Source of the DNA: a bacterium CG_4_9_14_3_um_filter_65_15
Lineage (GTDB): Bacteria > Krumholzibacteriota > Krumholzibacteriia > LZORAL124-64-63
DNA length: 55,414 bases
Assembly: GCA_002790835.1 (NCBI GenBank)
Contig: PFVX01000004.1
Location: forward strand, 1 to 55,414
Direction of reading: 5' to 3'
Both the position numbers and the translations under genes were made by a program. Position 1 is the first letter of the stretch. Each line of letters opens with the position of its first letter. The notes below the pieces were generated by a model that worked only from the letters and a program-made list of their open reading frames with translations, was not told the origin of the DNA and made no database searches. Of the stretch, positions 19,841-27,674 are shown piece after piece.

Positions 19841-21970
19841 ATGAATCGGATGAAGAACACGCCACTGCTCGTGGTGCTGACCCTGATGGCCGTTCTGATG
19901 ACGGTCGCGGGAACGGTGCAGGCCAAGGATCCCTGGGAAAAGATCAAGGTGCCGCCGCTGAACGAGATCCGGATGCCGGATTACCAGCGCGTGCAGTTGG
20001 ACAACGGCATGGTGCTGTACCTGGCCGAGGATCACGAACTGCCCCTGGTGAACATGCGGGCGACCATCGACGTGGGCAGCATCTATGAGCCGGATGACAA
20101 GGTCGGCCTCGCGTCCATGACCGGAACCGTCATGCGTAGCGGCGGGACCGCGACCCGGAGCGGCGACGAGATCGATGAACTCGTCGAAGCCCGCGGCATG
20201 TCGGTCGAGACCTGGGTCGGTCAGACCGACGGCGGCGCTGCGGTATCCGCCCTGTCCGAAGACACCCAGACGGGTCTGGACCTGCTGGCGGACATCCTGC
20301 GCAACCCGGCTTTCCCCGAGGACAAGATCAAGCTGGTCAAGGAACAGCAGAAGGCCGGGATCAGCCGCCGTAACGACGACCCCATGTCCATCGCCCGGCG
20401 TGAGGCCATGGTGGCCGTGTTCGGCAAGGGTCACCCCCTGGCCCGCTACCCCGAGTACTCGACCATCGCGGCGGTGACCCGCCAGGACATGGTCGATTTC
20501 CACAACACTTGGTTCCACCCCGACCGCATGGACATGGTGGTGACCGGGGACTTCCAGACCCAGGACATGATCGACCGCATCACCAAGGCCTTCGCCGGCT
20601 GGGCCAAGGCCACGACGGCGCTGCCGGCGGATCCGGAAATCCCCGACCTGCCGCGTACGGTGAACGTCGTGGACAAGGACGATCTGACCCAGACCACCGT
20701 CATCATGGGTCACAAGGGCATCCGCGCCGACAGCCCGTACTATGCGGGCGTGATGGTGGGCAACCGCATCCTGGGCGGCGGCTTCTCCACGCGCCTGTTC
20801 AACGAGATCCGCAGCCGCCAGGGCCTGGCCTATTCGGTCGGCAGCAGCTCCGGCACGGGCTTCCGTTATCCCGGCCTGTTCATGGCCTTCACCATGACCA
20901 AGAGCGAGACCAGCCAGAAGACCACCGAAGCCATTTTGGCCGAGATCGGCAAGATGATCACCGAGCCGGTCACCGTTGACGAACTGCAACAGGCCAAGGA
21001 CGGGATCCTGAACTCCGAGGTCTTCCAGTACGACACCAAGGAGGAGATCCTCGGGCGCATGGTCATGTTCGAGCGCTACGGCTACCCCATCGACTTCCTG
21101 CAGAAGTACCAGGAGCAGGTCCGCAACATGACCGCCGAAAAGGTGTTGGAAGCGGCCAAGGCCGTGTGGCACCCCGACCAGATGACCATCTTCGCGGTGG
21201 GCAACTACAAGGACTGGGACGGCGATTTCAGTGAGTTCGGCGCCGTGAACATGGTGGATATCACCATTCCCGAGCCGACCCTGGAGATTCCCGACGCCAC
21301 GCCCGAATCCCTGGCCAAGGGCAAGGCCCTGATTTCCGCCGCGCGCGACGCCGCCGGCGGCAAGCAGGCCTTTGCCGGTCTGAGGTCCTATTCCAACACG
21401 TCCCAGCTGGCGGCGACGATCCAGGGTATGGACCTGAACTTCACCATCGAGAAGACGGTCGTCTACCCGGACAAGTCCTACACCGTGCAGAAAACGCCCT
21501 TCGGGACCATGACCTCGGTGCTGGCCGGGGACAAGGGCTGGGCAACCGGCCCCATGGGCAACAAGGACATGGAGGCTGACGATCTGCAGTCCGCCCGCGA
21601 CGAGATGCTCACCGACACCATCGGCGTGTTCCGGAACCTGGACAAGTTCCAGTGCCAGGCCCTGGATCCCACGAAGGTCGAAGGGGTGATGTGCAATCCG
21701 GTCCACGTCAGTGGGGTGGGCGAGGATTACCAGATCTTCTTCCTCAACGCCGAGACCGGCCGCGTGGCCATGGTGCAGTCTCCCGGAGTCTCGCCCATGA
21801 CCCAGGCTCCGGTGACCCAGAAGGTCTACGTGGACGATTACATGGAGACCGCGGGGTTCACCATGCCCAAGACGCTGCGCCTGACCTACGACGACGAACT
21901 CTTCGGCACCCTCACGGTTGAGGAGTTCAAGGCCAATCCCAAGGTCGACATGGGGTTGTTCAAGAAGTAG
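19841..21970 (+). CDS. M16-like protein lacking the zinc motif, with extra C-terminal domain
   Basis: A 709-residue exported protein, partner of the preceding peptidase. A signal peptide covers about residues 1-28. The first M16 half has LASMTGTVMRSGG where HxxEH would be, so it cannot bind catalytic zinc. The second half keeps the substrate-binding Arg/Tyr pair (GGGFSTRLFNEIRSRQGLAYSVG), as in inactive subunits of two-chain M16 enzymes. About 250 residues at the C-terminus (from about 455) lie beyond the M16 fold; they are beta-rich in appearance (PDKSYTVQKTPFGTM and so on) and may be a lipoprotein-carrier-like or adaptor domain, which I cannot name with certainty. The start at 19841 has AGGA upstream. 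Ends at a strong terminator. Confidence 0.92.
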   Translation: MNRMKNTPLLVVLTLMAVLMTVAGTVQAKDPWEKIKVPPLNEIRMPDYQRVQLDNGMVLYLAEDHELPLVNMRATIDVGSIYEPDDKVGLASMTGTVMRSGGTATRSGDEIDELVEARGMSVETWVGQTDGGAAVSALSEDTQTGLDLLADILRNPAFPEDKIKLVKEQQKAGISRRNDDPMSIARREAMVAVFGKGHPLARYPEYSTIAAVTRQDMVDFHNTWFHPDRMDMVVTGDFQTQDMIDRITKAFAGWAKATTALPADPEIPDLPRTVNVVDKDDLTQTTVIMGHKGIRADSPYYAGVMVGNRILGGGFSTRLFNEIRSRQGLAYSVGSSSGTGFRYPGLFMAFTMTKSETSQKTTEAILAEIGKMITEPVTVDELQQAKDGILNSEVFQYDTKEEILGRMVMFERYGYPIDFLQKYQEQVRNMTAEKVLEAAKAVWHPDQMTIFAVGNYKDWDGDFSEFGAVNMVDITIPEPTLEIPDATPESLAKGKALISAARDAAGGKQAFAGLRSYSNTSQLAATIQGMDLNFTIEKTVVYPDKSYTVQKTPFGTMTSVLAGDKGWATGPMGNKDMEADDLQSARDEMLTDTIGVFRNLDKFQCQALDPTKVEGVMCNPVHVSGVGEDYQIFFLNAETGRVAMVQSPGVSPMTQAPVTQKVYVDDYMETAGFTMPKTLRLTYDDELFGTLTVEEFKANPKVDMGLFKK

Positions 21971-21980
21971 AGCGGGTTTG

Positions 21981-22010
21981 AAACCGGCCCCCTGCGGGGG
22001 GCCGGTTTTT
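21981..22010 (+). terminator. Rho-independent terminator after the M16 pair
   Basis: Perfect inverted repeat AACCGGCCCCC / GGGGGCCGGTT with a short TGCG-type loop followed by TTTTTC, 11 bp after the stop of the second M16 gene. Classic intrinsic terminator closing the M16 operon. Confidence 0.9.
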
Positions 22011-22017
22011 CGTTACC

Positions 22018-22056
22018 GCTATCGGAATGCGCTATCGGAATGCGCAATCGGTATGC
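22018..22056 (+). repeat. Three 13-bp tandem repeats
   Basis: GCTATCGGAATGC occurs twice in direct tandem (22018-22030, 22031-22043), followed by a third copy with two changes, GCAATCGGTATGC (22044-22056). The array sits just before the TTGACC -35 box at 22060, the position where an activator would bind. It could instead be chance slippage. No other copies were noticed in the window. Confidence 0.75.
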
Positions 22057-22059
22057 CTG

Positions 22060-22088
22060 TTGACCGCAAGTAAGGGGCATGGTAAAAT
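22060..22088 (+). promoter_or_regulatory. Sigma70-type promoter
   Basis: TTGACC (22060-22065) and TAAAAT (22083-22088) separated by exactly 17 bp; 5 of 6 consensus bases in each box. It is one of the best promoter matches in the window. It faces the candidate structured RNA at about 22095-22240 and, about 300 bp on, the small membrane protein gene. Confidence 0.7.
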
Positions 22089-22094
22089 GCGGTC

Positions 22095-22240
22095 GATTCA
22101 AAAGGAATAGCTGCCTCAAAGGTCTACCCGGAATTTTCGGATTGAAGTGCGCGAGCTTCCAAATCCCCGGGGGTTGTCGCCAATGAAGCAGCTATGGTCA
22201 TATCATAGCATAAAATGATATTTGATGTCTAGTTTTTTGT
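22095..22240 (+). ncRNA. Candidate structured small RNA or long 5' leader
   Basis: Downstream of the good promoter lies a non-coding stretch with nested complementarity. An outer stem pairs ATAGCTGC (22107-22114) with GCAGCTAT (22188-22195), extended inward by TC/GA. An inner hairpin pairs GGATT-GAAG (22139-22147) with CTTC-CA-AATCC (22156-22166). A further AT-rich stem ATATCAT/ATGATAT (22200-22206 with 22215-22221) is followed by TTTTTT at 22233-22238, which could end the transcript. I do not recognise it as tmRNA, SRP RNA, RNase P, 6S RNA or a known riboswitch. It may be an independent small RNA or the leader of the gene at 22390. The exact ends are estimates. Confidence 0.4.
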
Positions 22241-22389
22241 GTTTTCACTTTATTTGGAAAATTCCCTGAATATTTTTCCGCGTCATGGGTAAGATTTCCC
22301 GTCAAGGAACCTGAAACCCGTCGCCGCTTGCGGCGTATCATGTCAACGGTCGCGCGGGGGCGGCCCAACTGCCCGGGGGGGAATCGATC

Positions 22390-22662
22390 ATGTTTTTTGT
22401 GGATGCCGTCGTTGGCCTGGCCATTCTCACGGTATTTCTGAGTGTGGGCCTGCTGGTTCTGAAATTCGTCTTCGCCCTGGTGATCTTGCCGCTCAAGCTG
22501 GCTTTCTTCCTGACCAAGGGATTGTTGGCTCTGGTGATCGCCCTGCCCCTGATGCTGATCCTCGGCACGGTGTTCCTGGGCCTGCTGCCGCTGGGGTTGA
22601 TCCTGTTTTTTTTGCCGGTGATCGTGCTCGGCGGGGTGGCCTGCAAGGCTGTCGGAATCTGA
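22390..22662 (+). CDS. Small hydrophobic membrane protein
   Basis: A 90-residue protein that is almost entirely hydrophobic, with about three membrane segments separated by short charged turns (around VLKFVF, LPLKLAFFLTKG). It has no signal for a known family. A G-rich run (GGGGGGG) about 8 bp before the ATG may act as the ribosome site. The preceding 300 bp hold an unusually AT-rich leader for this genome with a good promoter, so the gene appears to be actively controlled. It is followed after 9 bp by the convergent DUF4442 gene. Function unknown. Confidence 0.72.
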   Translation: MFFVDAVVGLAILTVFLSVGLLVLKFVFALVILPLKLAFFLTKGLLALVIALPLMLILGTVFLGLLPLGLILFFLPVIVLGGVACKAVGI

Positions 22663-22671
22663 GACCGGCCG

Positions 22672-23151
22672 CTATGAGCGGCGCTTCATGCTGATGGTGA
22701 GCCGGAAATCGGCCACCGGTTCGTCGCCGAGCTTGTCCGGGCAGGTGGCCGTCACGCGCACGGTGCCCTCACAACGTTCCCCCGTTTCCTCGGCCTCGGC
22801 CAGCAGTTGCGCCAGCATTTCCCCGTCCCGGCAGGTGAAGATCGTCGCGCCCTCGGCGCGTTTGTGGAAATCGGCGTGGAAGTCCTTGAACAGGAACGCC
22901 ACGCGGGAACGGCGCTTGCGGATCATCTCCATGATGATCAGACCGCCGGCCAGATCGGCGCCGATGCAGAGGGCTCCAAAGTAAAGGCTGCGCAAATGAT
23001 TGCGGTTATAGTGGTTCAGGGGGATCCGGATGATACAGGCCGCATCGTCCAGGGCCAGGACCCGGGGGCGGACCGCGGCGATCAAGGGGATCTTCCACAG
23101 GGCGAACATCCGTAGCCAGGCCGTTGATTTCCAGAGTACCCGTTGGGACAT
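22672..23151 (-). CDS. DUF4442 hotdog-fold (thioesterase-like) protein
   Basis: A 159-residue protein that resembles DUF4442 members of the hotdog thioesterase superfamily. The LNHYNRNHLRSLYFGALCIGADLAGG segment is the typical hotdog helix entry (N-N-H then a small-residue helix), and VAFLFKDFHADFHKRAEG and the C-terminal strand VADFRLTISMKRR fit the rest of the fold. Relatives are presumed acyl-CoA or acyl-ACP thioesterases, without proof. The frame is open to 23190, but the ATG at 23151 has GGAGTCGGA upstream and leaves the extra Gly/Pro-rich residues out. It diverges from icmF; a link with acyl-CoA metabolism is possible. Confidence 0.82.
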   Translation of the reverse strand: MSQRVLWKSTAWLRMFALWKIPLIAAVRPRVLALDDAACIIRIPLNHYNRNHLRSLYFGALCIGADLAGGLIIMEMIRKRRSRVAFLFKDFHADFHKRAEGATIFTCRDGEMLAQLLAEAEETGERCEGTVRVTATCPDKLGDEPVADFRLTISMKRRS

Positions 23152-23170
23152 GATTTCCGACTCCACCGAA

Positions 23171-23200
23171 TTGCCCCGGCCGGGGGGCATGTGCTATTTT
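23171..23200 (+). promoter_or_regulatory. Putative promoter for icmF
   Basis: TTGCCC (23171-23176) and an extended -10 TGCTATTTT (TATTTT at 23195-23200) with an 18-bp spacer, about 75 bp before the icmF start. The spacer is very GC-rich. The match is moderate. Confidence 0.4.
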
Positions 23201-23273
23201 GGCCAGGGGCCGTTGGGGCATTGTCCCATCGGTCCGTTTTTTTGGCCACTTCAATCCCTGACCGAGGAATACC

Positions 23274-26200
23274 ATGTCCGCTGCCAAGGCCAGTCATCCG
23301 GAGCCCGAGCCCTACCGCCCCGCCAACCATATCCGCATCGTGACGGCGGCTTCGCTGTTCGACGGCCACGACGCGGCCATCAACATCATGCGCCGGATTC
23401 TGCAGGCGAGCGGGGCCGAGGTGATCCACCTGGGGCACAACCGCGCGGTGAAGGAGATCGTGGACTGCGCCATCCAGGAGGATGCCCAGGGCATCGCCAT
23501 GACCAGCTACCAGGGCGGCCACGTGGAGTATCTGAAGTACATGCACGACCTGGTGCGCGAGGCGGGCCGGGACATCAAGATCTTCGCCGGGGGCGGCGGC
23601 ACCATCCTGCCCCAGGAGATCGAGGAGCTACAGGCCTACGGCATCGACCGCATCTTCTCGCCCGACGACGGGCGGGAGATGGGGCTGCAGGGGATGATCA
23701 ACGAGGTTCTGCGGCAGTGCGACTTCCCGGTGGGCAAGGGCGAGACCCCGGGTGACCTGCTGGATGGCGTTCTGGCGCGGGATGCCCGGGCCGTCGGGCG
23801 CATGATCTCCCTGGCCGAGAACGCTCCCGAACGGGAGGCGCAGCTGCTGGAAGCCCTGGCGGGTGCGCGGCCGGCCGACAAGGTGATCCCCGTGCTGGGC
23901 ATCACCGGCACCGGCGGTGCGGGCAAGTCCTCGCTGGTCGATGAACTGGTGCGGCGTTTTTTGCAGGATTTCCCCGAGAAGACCCTGGCCATCGTATCGG
24001 TCGATCCCTCGCGGCGGCGCAGCGGCGGCGCCCTGCTGGGCGACCGCATCCGCATGAACGCCATCGACGATCCCCGCGTGTACATGCGTTCGTTGGCCAC
24101 CCGGCAGTCCAACCTGGCGCTATCGCACTACGTGCGCCACAGCATCGGGATCTGCCAAGCCGCGGGGTTCGACCTGGTGATCGTCGAGACCAGCGGCATC
24201 GGCCAGAGCGACACCGAGATCACCGACCACTCCGACGTCTCGCTGTACGTGATGACCGCCGAATACGGCGCCGCGACCCAGCTCGAGAAGATCGACATGC
24301 TGGATTTCGCCGACCTGATCGCGATCAACAAGTTCGACCACCGCGGTTCCCTCGACGCTTTGCGCGACGTGCGCAAGCAATACCGGCGCAACCACAACCG
24401 CTTCGAGGGGGACGACGCCGACCTGCCGATCTTCGGGACCATCGCCTCGCAATTCAACGACCCGGGCATGAACCGGTTGTACAGGGCGGTCATGATGGCC
24501 CTGGCCGGCCGGACCGGGGCGGATCTCGAGACCCGGTTCGAGGTGTCGGCGGCCATAGACACGCGCAAGTTCGTGATTCCGCCGGAGCGCACGCGCTACC
24601 TGGCGGAGATCGTGGAGACCAGCCGGCGCTACGACGGTTTCGTGGACGCCCAGTGCGCCCTGGTCCGCCGCCTCTACCACCTGCACGGGGTGGTCGCCGA
24701 GCTGCGCGGCGATGAGGACGGCGCTTCTGCGGTGTTGCCGGCGCTGGAACCACGGGAAGGCGATTCTCCTGCGGTCGGCGATCTGGTCACCCTGTACGGC
24801 GAGTTGCGCGACCGGCTGGACCCCGATTGCCGCGGCAAGCTGGTCGGCTGGCCCCGGATGGTCCAGACCTACGACGCCGACAAGTTCGTCTACGAGGTGC
24901 GCGGAAGGCGCATCGAGCAGGATCTCACGCGCACCTCGCTCAGCGGCTCCCGCATCCCGCGGGTGTGCCTGCCGCGCCATGCCGATTGGGGCGACATCCT
25001 GCGCTGGCAACTGACCGAGAACGTTCCGGGCGCTTTTCCCTTTGCCGCAGGCGTGTTCCCCCTCAAGCGCCAGGGCGAGGATCCCACCCGCATGTTCGCC
25101 GGCGAGGGAGGGCCCGAGCGCACCAACCGCCGCTTCCACTACGTTTCGCTCGGCATGCCGGCCGCTCGCCTGTCCACGGCGTTCGATTCGGTCACCCTCT
25201 ACGGGGAGGACCCGGCCCGCCGGCCCGACATCTTCGGCAAGGTCGGCAACAGCGGCGTGTCGGTGGCCACGGTGGACGACGCCAAGAAGCTGTACAGCGG
25301 CTTCGACCTGGCCGATCCCAAGACCTCGGTCTCCATGACCATCAACGGGCCGGCGCCCATGATGCTGGCCTTCTTCATGAACGCGGCGGTGGACCAGGGC
25401 TGCGAGAAATACATCCGGGAAAACGGACTGGAGCAGGAGGTCGATCAGAAGATCGCCGACCTCTATCGCGGACTCGGTCGCCCGCGCCCCACCTACCAGG
25501 GCGAGCTGCCCGAGGGCAACGACGGCCTGGGCCTGATGCTGCTGGGCGTCAGCGGCGACCAGGTGTTGCCCCGCGAGGTGTACGAGCGGATCAAGGCCGA
25601 GACCATGTCCACGGTGCGGGGCACGGTGCAGGCGGACATCCTCAAGGAGGACCAGGCCCAGAACACCTGCATCTTCTCAACCGAGTTCGCCCTGCGCATG
25701 ATGGGGGACATCCAGCAGTACTTCATCGATCATGAGGTGCGCAACTTCTACTCCGTTTCCATCAGCGGCTACCACATCGCCGAGGCGGGGGCCAACCCCA
25801 TCACCCAGCTGGCACTGACCCTGGCCAACGGGTTCACCTTCGTGGAGTACTACCTGTCGCGGGGCATGCCGGTGGACAGCTTCGCGCCCAACCTGTCGTT
25901 CTTCTTCAGCAACGGCATGGATCCGGAGTACTCGGTCATGGGCCGGGTGGCGCGGCGCATCTGGGCCAAGGCCATGCGGAACTTCTACCGCGCCGACGAA
26001 CGCAGCCAGAAGCTGAAATACCACATCCAGACCTCGGGGCGTAGCCTGCACGCCCAGGAGATCGCCTTCAACGACATCCGCACCACGCTGCAGGCGCTGT
26101 ACGCCATCTCCGACAACTGCAACAGCCTGCACACCAACGCCTACGACGAGGCCATCACCACCCCGACCGAGGAGTCGGTGCGGCGGGCCATGGCCATCCA

Positions 26201-26717
26201 GCTGATCATCAACAAGGAACTGGGGCTGGCGAACAACGAGAACCCACTGCAGGGCGCGTTCATCATCGACGAGCTCACCGACCTGGTCGAAGAGGCGGTG
26301 CTGCAGGAGTTCCTGGCGCTGAGCGAACGGGGCGGCGTGCTGGGCGCCATGGAGCGCATGTACCAGCGCACCAAGATCCAGGAAGAGTCGATGGTCTACG
26401 AGCAGCGCAAGCACACGGGCGAGCTGCCCCTCGTGGGGGTGAACACCTACCTGGACCCGAAGGGATCGCCGACGATCATCCCTGACGAGGTCATCCGCAG
26501 CACCGAGCAGGAGAAGGAATTCTCCATCGCGAGCCTGGATGCCTTCCACGTCCGCAACACCGAGGTGTCGGCCGTGGCGCTGGCAGCCCTGCGCCGGGCG
26601 GCCGTCGAGCACGACAACACGTTCGCGGCCATGCTCGAGGCGGCCAAATGCTGCTCCCTGGGGCAGATCTCGGAGGCTCTCTACAAGGTGGGAGGGCAGT
26701 ACCGGCGGAACATGTAG
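23274..26717 (+). CDS. icmF: Fused isobutyryl-CoA mutase (IcmF)
   Basis: A 1147-residue coenzyme-B12 enzyme that interconverts isobutyryl-CoA and butyryl-CoA, with its own GTPase chaperone. Order of domains: B12-binding (about 20-150, H32 in [19 protein letters not shown]), MeaB-like GTPase (about 205-420, P-loop GTGGAGKSS at 212-220), linker, and mutase barrel (about 560-1147). Substrate residues favour IcmF over methylmalonyl-CoA mutase: Phe in AGVFPLKR where the latter has Tyr, and Gln in AQNTCIF where the latter has Arg; SISGYH carries the conserved His. The residue after that Phe is Leu where I recall Phe in studied IcmF. The start has GAGGAATACC upstream. Monocistronic by position. Confidence 0.95.
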   Translation: MSAAKASHPEPEPYRPANHIRIVTAASLFDGHDAAINIMRRILQASGAEVIHLGHNRAVKEIVDCAIQEDAQGIAMTSYQGGHVEYLKYMHDLVREAGRDIKIFAGGGGTILPQEIEELQAYGIDRIFSPDDGREMGLQGMINEVLRQCDFPVGKGETPGDLLDGVLARDARAVGRMISLAENAPEREAQLLEALAGARPADKVIPVLGITGTGGAGKSSLVDELVRRFLQDFPEKTLAIVSVDPSRRRSGGALLGDRIRMNAIDDPRVYMRSLATRQSNLALSHYVRHSIGICQAAGFDLVIVETSGIGQSDTEITDHSDVSLYVMTAEYGAATQLEKIDMLDFADLIAINKFDHRGSLDALRDVRKQYRRNHNRFEGDDADLPIFGTIASQFNDPGMNRLYRAVMMALAGRTGADLETRFEVSAAIDTRKFVIPPERTRYLAEIVETSRRYDGFVDAQCALVRRLYHLHGVVAELRGDEDGASAVLPALEPREGDSPAVGDLVTLYGELRDRLDPDCRGKLVGWPRMVQTYDADKFVYEVRGRRIEQDLTRTSLSGSRIPRVCLPRHADWGDILRWQLTENVPGAFPFAAGVFPLKRQGEDPTRMFAGEGGPERTNRRFHYVSLGMPAARLSTAFDSVTLYGEDPARRPDIFGKVGNSGVSVATVDDAKKLYSGFDLADPKTSVSMTINGPAPMMLAFFMNAAVDQGCEKYIRENGLEQEVDQKIADLYRGLGRPRPTYQGELPEGNDGLGLMLLGVSGDQVLPREVYERIKAETMSTVRGTVQADILKEDQAQNTCIFSTEFALRMMGDIQQYFIDHEVRNFYSVSISGYHIAEAGANPITQLALTLANGFTFVEYYLSRGMPVDSFAPNLSFFFSNGMDPEYSVMGRVARRIWAKAMRNFYRADERSQKLKYHIQTSGRSLHAQEIAFNDIRTTLQALYAISDNCNSLHTNAYDEAITTPTEESVRRAMAIQLIINKELGLANNENPLQGAFIIDELTDLVEEAVLQEFLALSERGGVLGAMERMYQRTKIQEESMVYEQRKHTGELPLVGVNTYLDPKGSPTIIPDEVIRSTEQEKEFSIASLDAFHVRNTEVSAVALAALRRAAVEHDNTFAAMLEAAKCCSLGQISEALYKVGGQYRRNM

Positions 26718-26721
26718 GCCG

Positions 26722-26746
26722 CGGGGCGCGCTTGACACGCGCCCCG
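26722..26746 (+). other. GC-rich stem-loop after icmF
   Basis: CGGGGCGCG (26722-26730) pairs with CGCGCCCCG (26738-26746) around the loop CTTGACA, 5 bp after the icmF stop. There is no T-run, so it is either a Rho-independent terminator of the U-less kind or an mRNA 3'-end stabiliser. Confidence 0.6.
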
Positions 26747-26794
26747 GCGCTCCCGATCGTCATCCAGCTCCCCACATGGCGACCAGGAGCGGCG

Positions 26795-27442
26795 ATGACC
26801 CGCAACCCGACCCTTGCCGTGGCCGCGATTTCGGCCAACGACCTTTTCAAACTCCGCTATTCCCGCCATCTCCAGGGCGCCATTCTGGCGTCCCTGGCCT
26901 TGACCGCCCTGTTCATCTGGATGTGGCCCGGATACGAGGCCCAGCCCTACCGCCTGAGGCAGGACGATGCCACCCAGATCATCGACATCGATCCGGTGGC
27001 CCCGGTCATCGAACCGCCCAAGCCGGCCGAGATGCCCCGAGTGCCGCCCATCGTGGAACCGGCCGCGGAGGAGGATCCGGACGCAGTGGAGACCGTCCCC
27101 GACATGATTCCCATCGATACGCCCATTTCTCCCGGACCCGCCCGGGAATGGAGCGACGAGGGCTTCGTTGCCAGTTCGAGCAACCCGGTCCTCCTCCAGG
27201 GAGCCAAGGCCGATTACCCCCTGATGGCACGACGGGCGGGGATGCAAGGGATCGTGCTGGTCCAGGTGCTTGTCGGGGCGGATGGACGCGTCGAGCTGGC
27301 CGAAATCCAACGAAGCGTGCATCCCATCCTGGACGAGGCCGCCCTGGCGGCCGCAAGACGGTTTTTGTTCACCCCCGGCAAGCAACGGGGAAACCCGGTG
27401 GCCGTCTGGGTGGCCATTCCGTTCAGCTTCCGGGTGCGCTGA
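26795..27442 (+). CDS. TonB-family protein (energy transducer-like)
   Basis: A 215-residue protein built like TonB: short cytoplasmic N-terminus, one membrane segment (about 29-47, GAILASLALTALFIWMW), a Pro/Glu-rich periplasmic linker (about 55-120, rich in PP and PA), and a C-terminal TonB domain with YPLMARRAGMQGIVLVQVLV, DEAALAAARRFLFTPGK and a final FRVR. Such proteins couple the inner-membrane proton gradient to outer-membrane receptors, but no exbB, exbD or receptor gene is adjacent here. The start at 26795 has CAGGAG 5 bp upstream; the frame is open earlier (to 26648) inside icmF, without support. Confidence 0.9.
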   Translation: MTRNPTLAVAAISANDLFKLRYSRHLQGAILASLALTALFIWMWPGYEAQPYRLRQDDATQIIDIDPVAPVIEPPKPAEMPRVPPIVEPAAEEDPDAVETVPDMIPIDTPISPGPAREWSDEGFVASSSNPVLLQGAKADYPLMARRAGMQGIVLVQVLVGADGRVELAEIQRSVHPILDEAALAAARRFLFTPGKQRGNPVAVWVAIPFSFRVR

Positions 27443-27526
27443 GTTTCGCGGGGCGCGCGGAGCCTGGATGCCGTTTTCCCGGGAACCCCAAAATCATTGC
27501 CCCACGGTTTGATGGATGCGAACGCT

Positions 27527-27546
27527 GCGGGGATCCGGATCCCCGC
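27527..27546. repeat. Perfect 20-bp palindrome
   Basis: GCGGGGATCC followed directly by its reverse complement GGATCCCCGC, with no loop base. It lies 81 bp after the TonB-like gene and 48 bp before a promoter for the lipoprotein. It could be a protein binding site or the stem of a terminator without T-run. Confidence 0.6.
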
Positions 27547-27593
27547 GAGCAGACATTTCCTCAAATGCGCAGGGCATGGAAACGCGGGGGATC

Positions 27594-27622
27594 TTGAAAA
27601 CCGGTTTCCGATTCTGTAAGAT
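27594..27622 (+). promoter_or_regulatory. Putative sigma70 promoter for the lipoprotein gene
   Basis: TTGAAA (27594-27599) and TAAGAT (27617-27622) with a 17-bp spacer, about 45 bp upstream of the ATG at 27675, giving a short leader that contains CGGAGG. Confidence 0.5.
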
Positions 27623-27674
27623 CATGCCGTCACTCCCTGATCGGCTTCACCGGAGATGCGCGGAGGTTCTGGCC

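Noticed and set aside
16873-19947. 1024-residue antisense open frame
   Set aside because: It crosses a permease, a glycosylase and an M16 peptidase on the other strand, including the gap between them, and has no recognisable motifs. Shadow frame.
22095-22240. 6S RNA or SRP RNA
   Set aside because: The stem order lacks the long closed stem and bubble of 6S RNA, and the conserved GGAAGGAAGCAG-type SRP apical motif is absent, so I list it only as an unnamed candidate.
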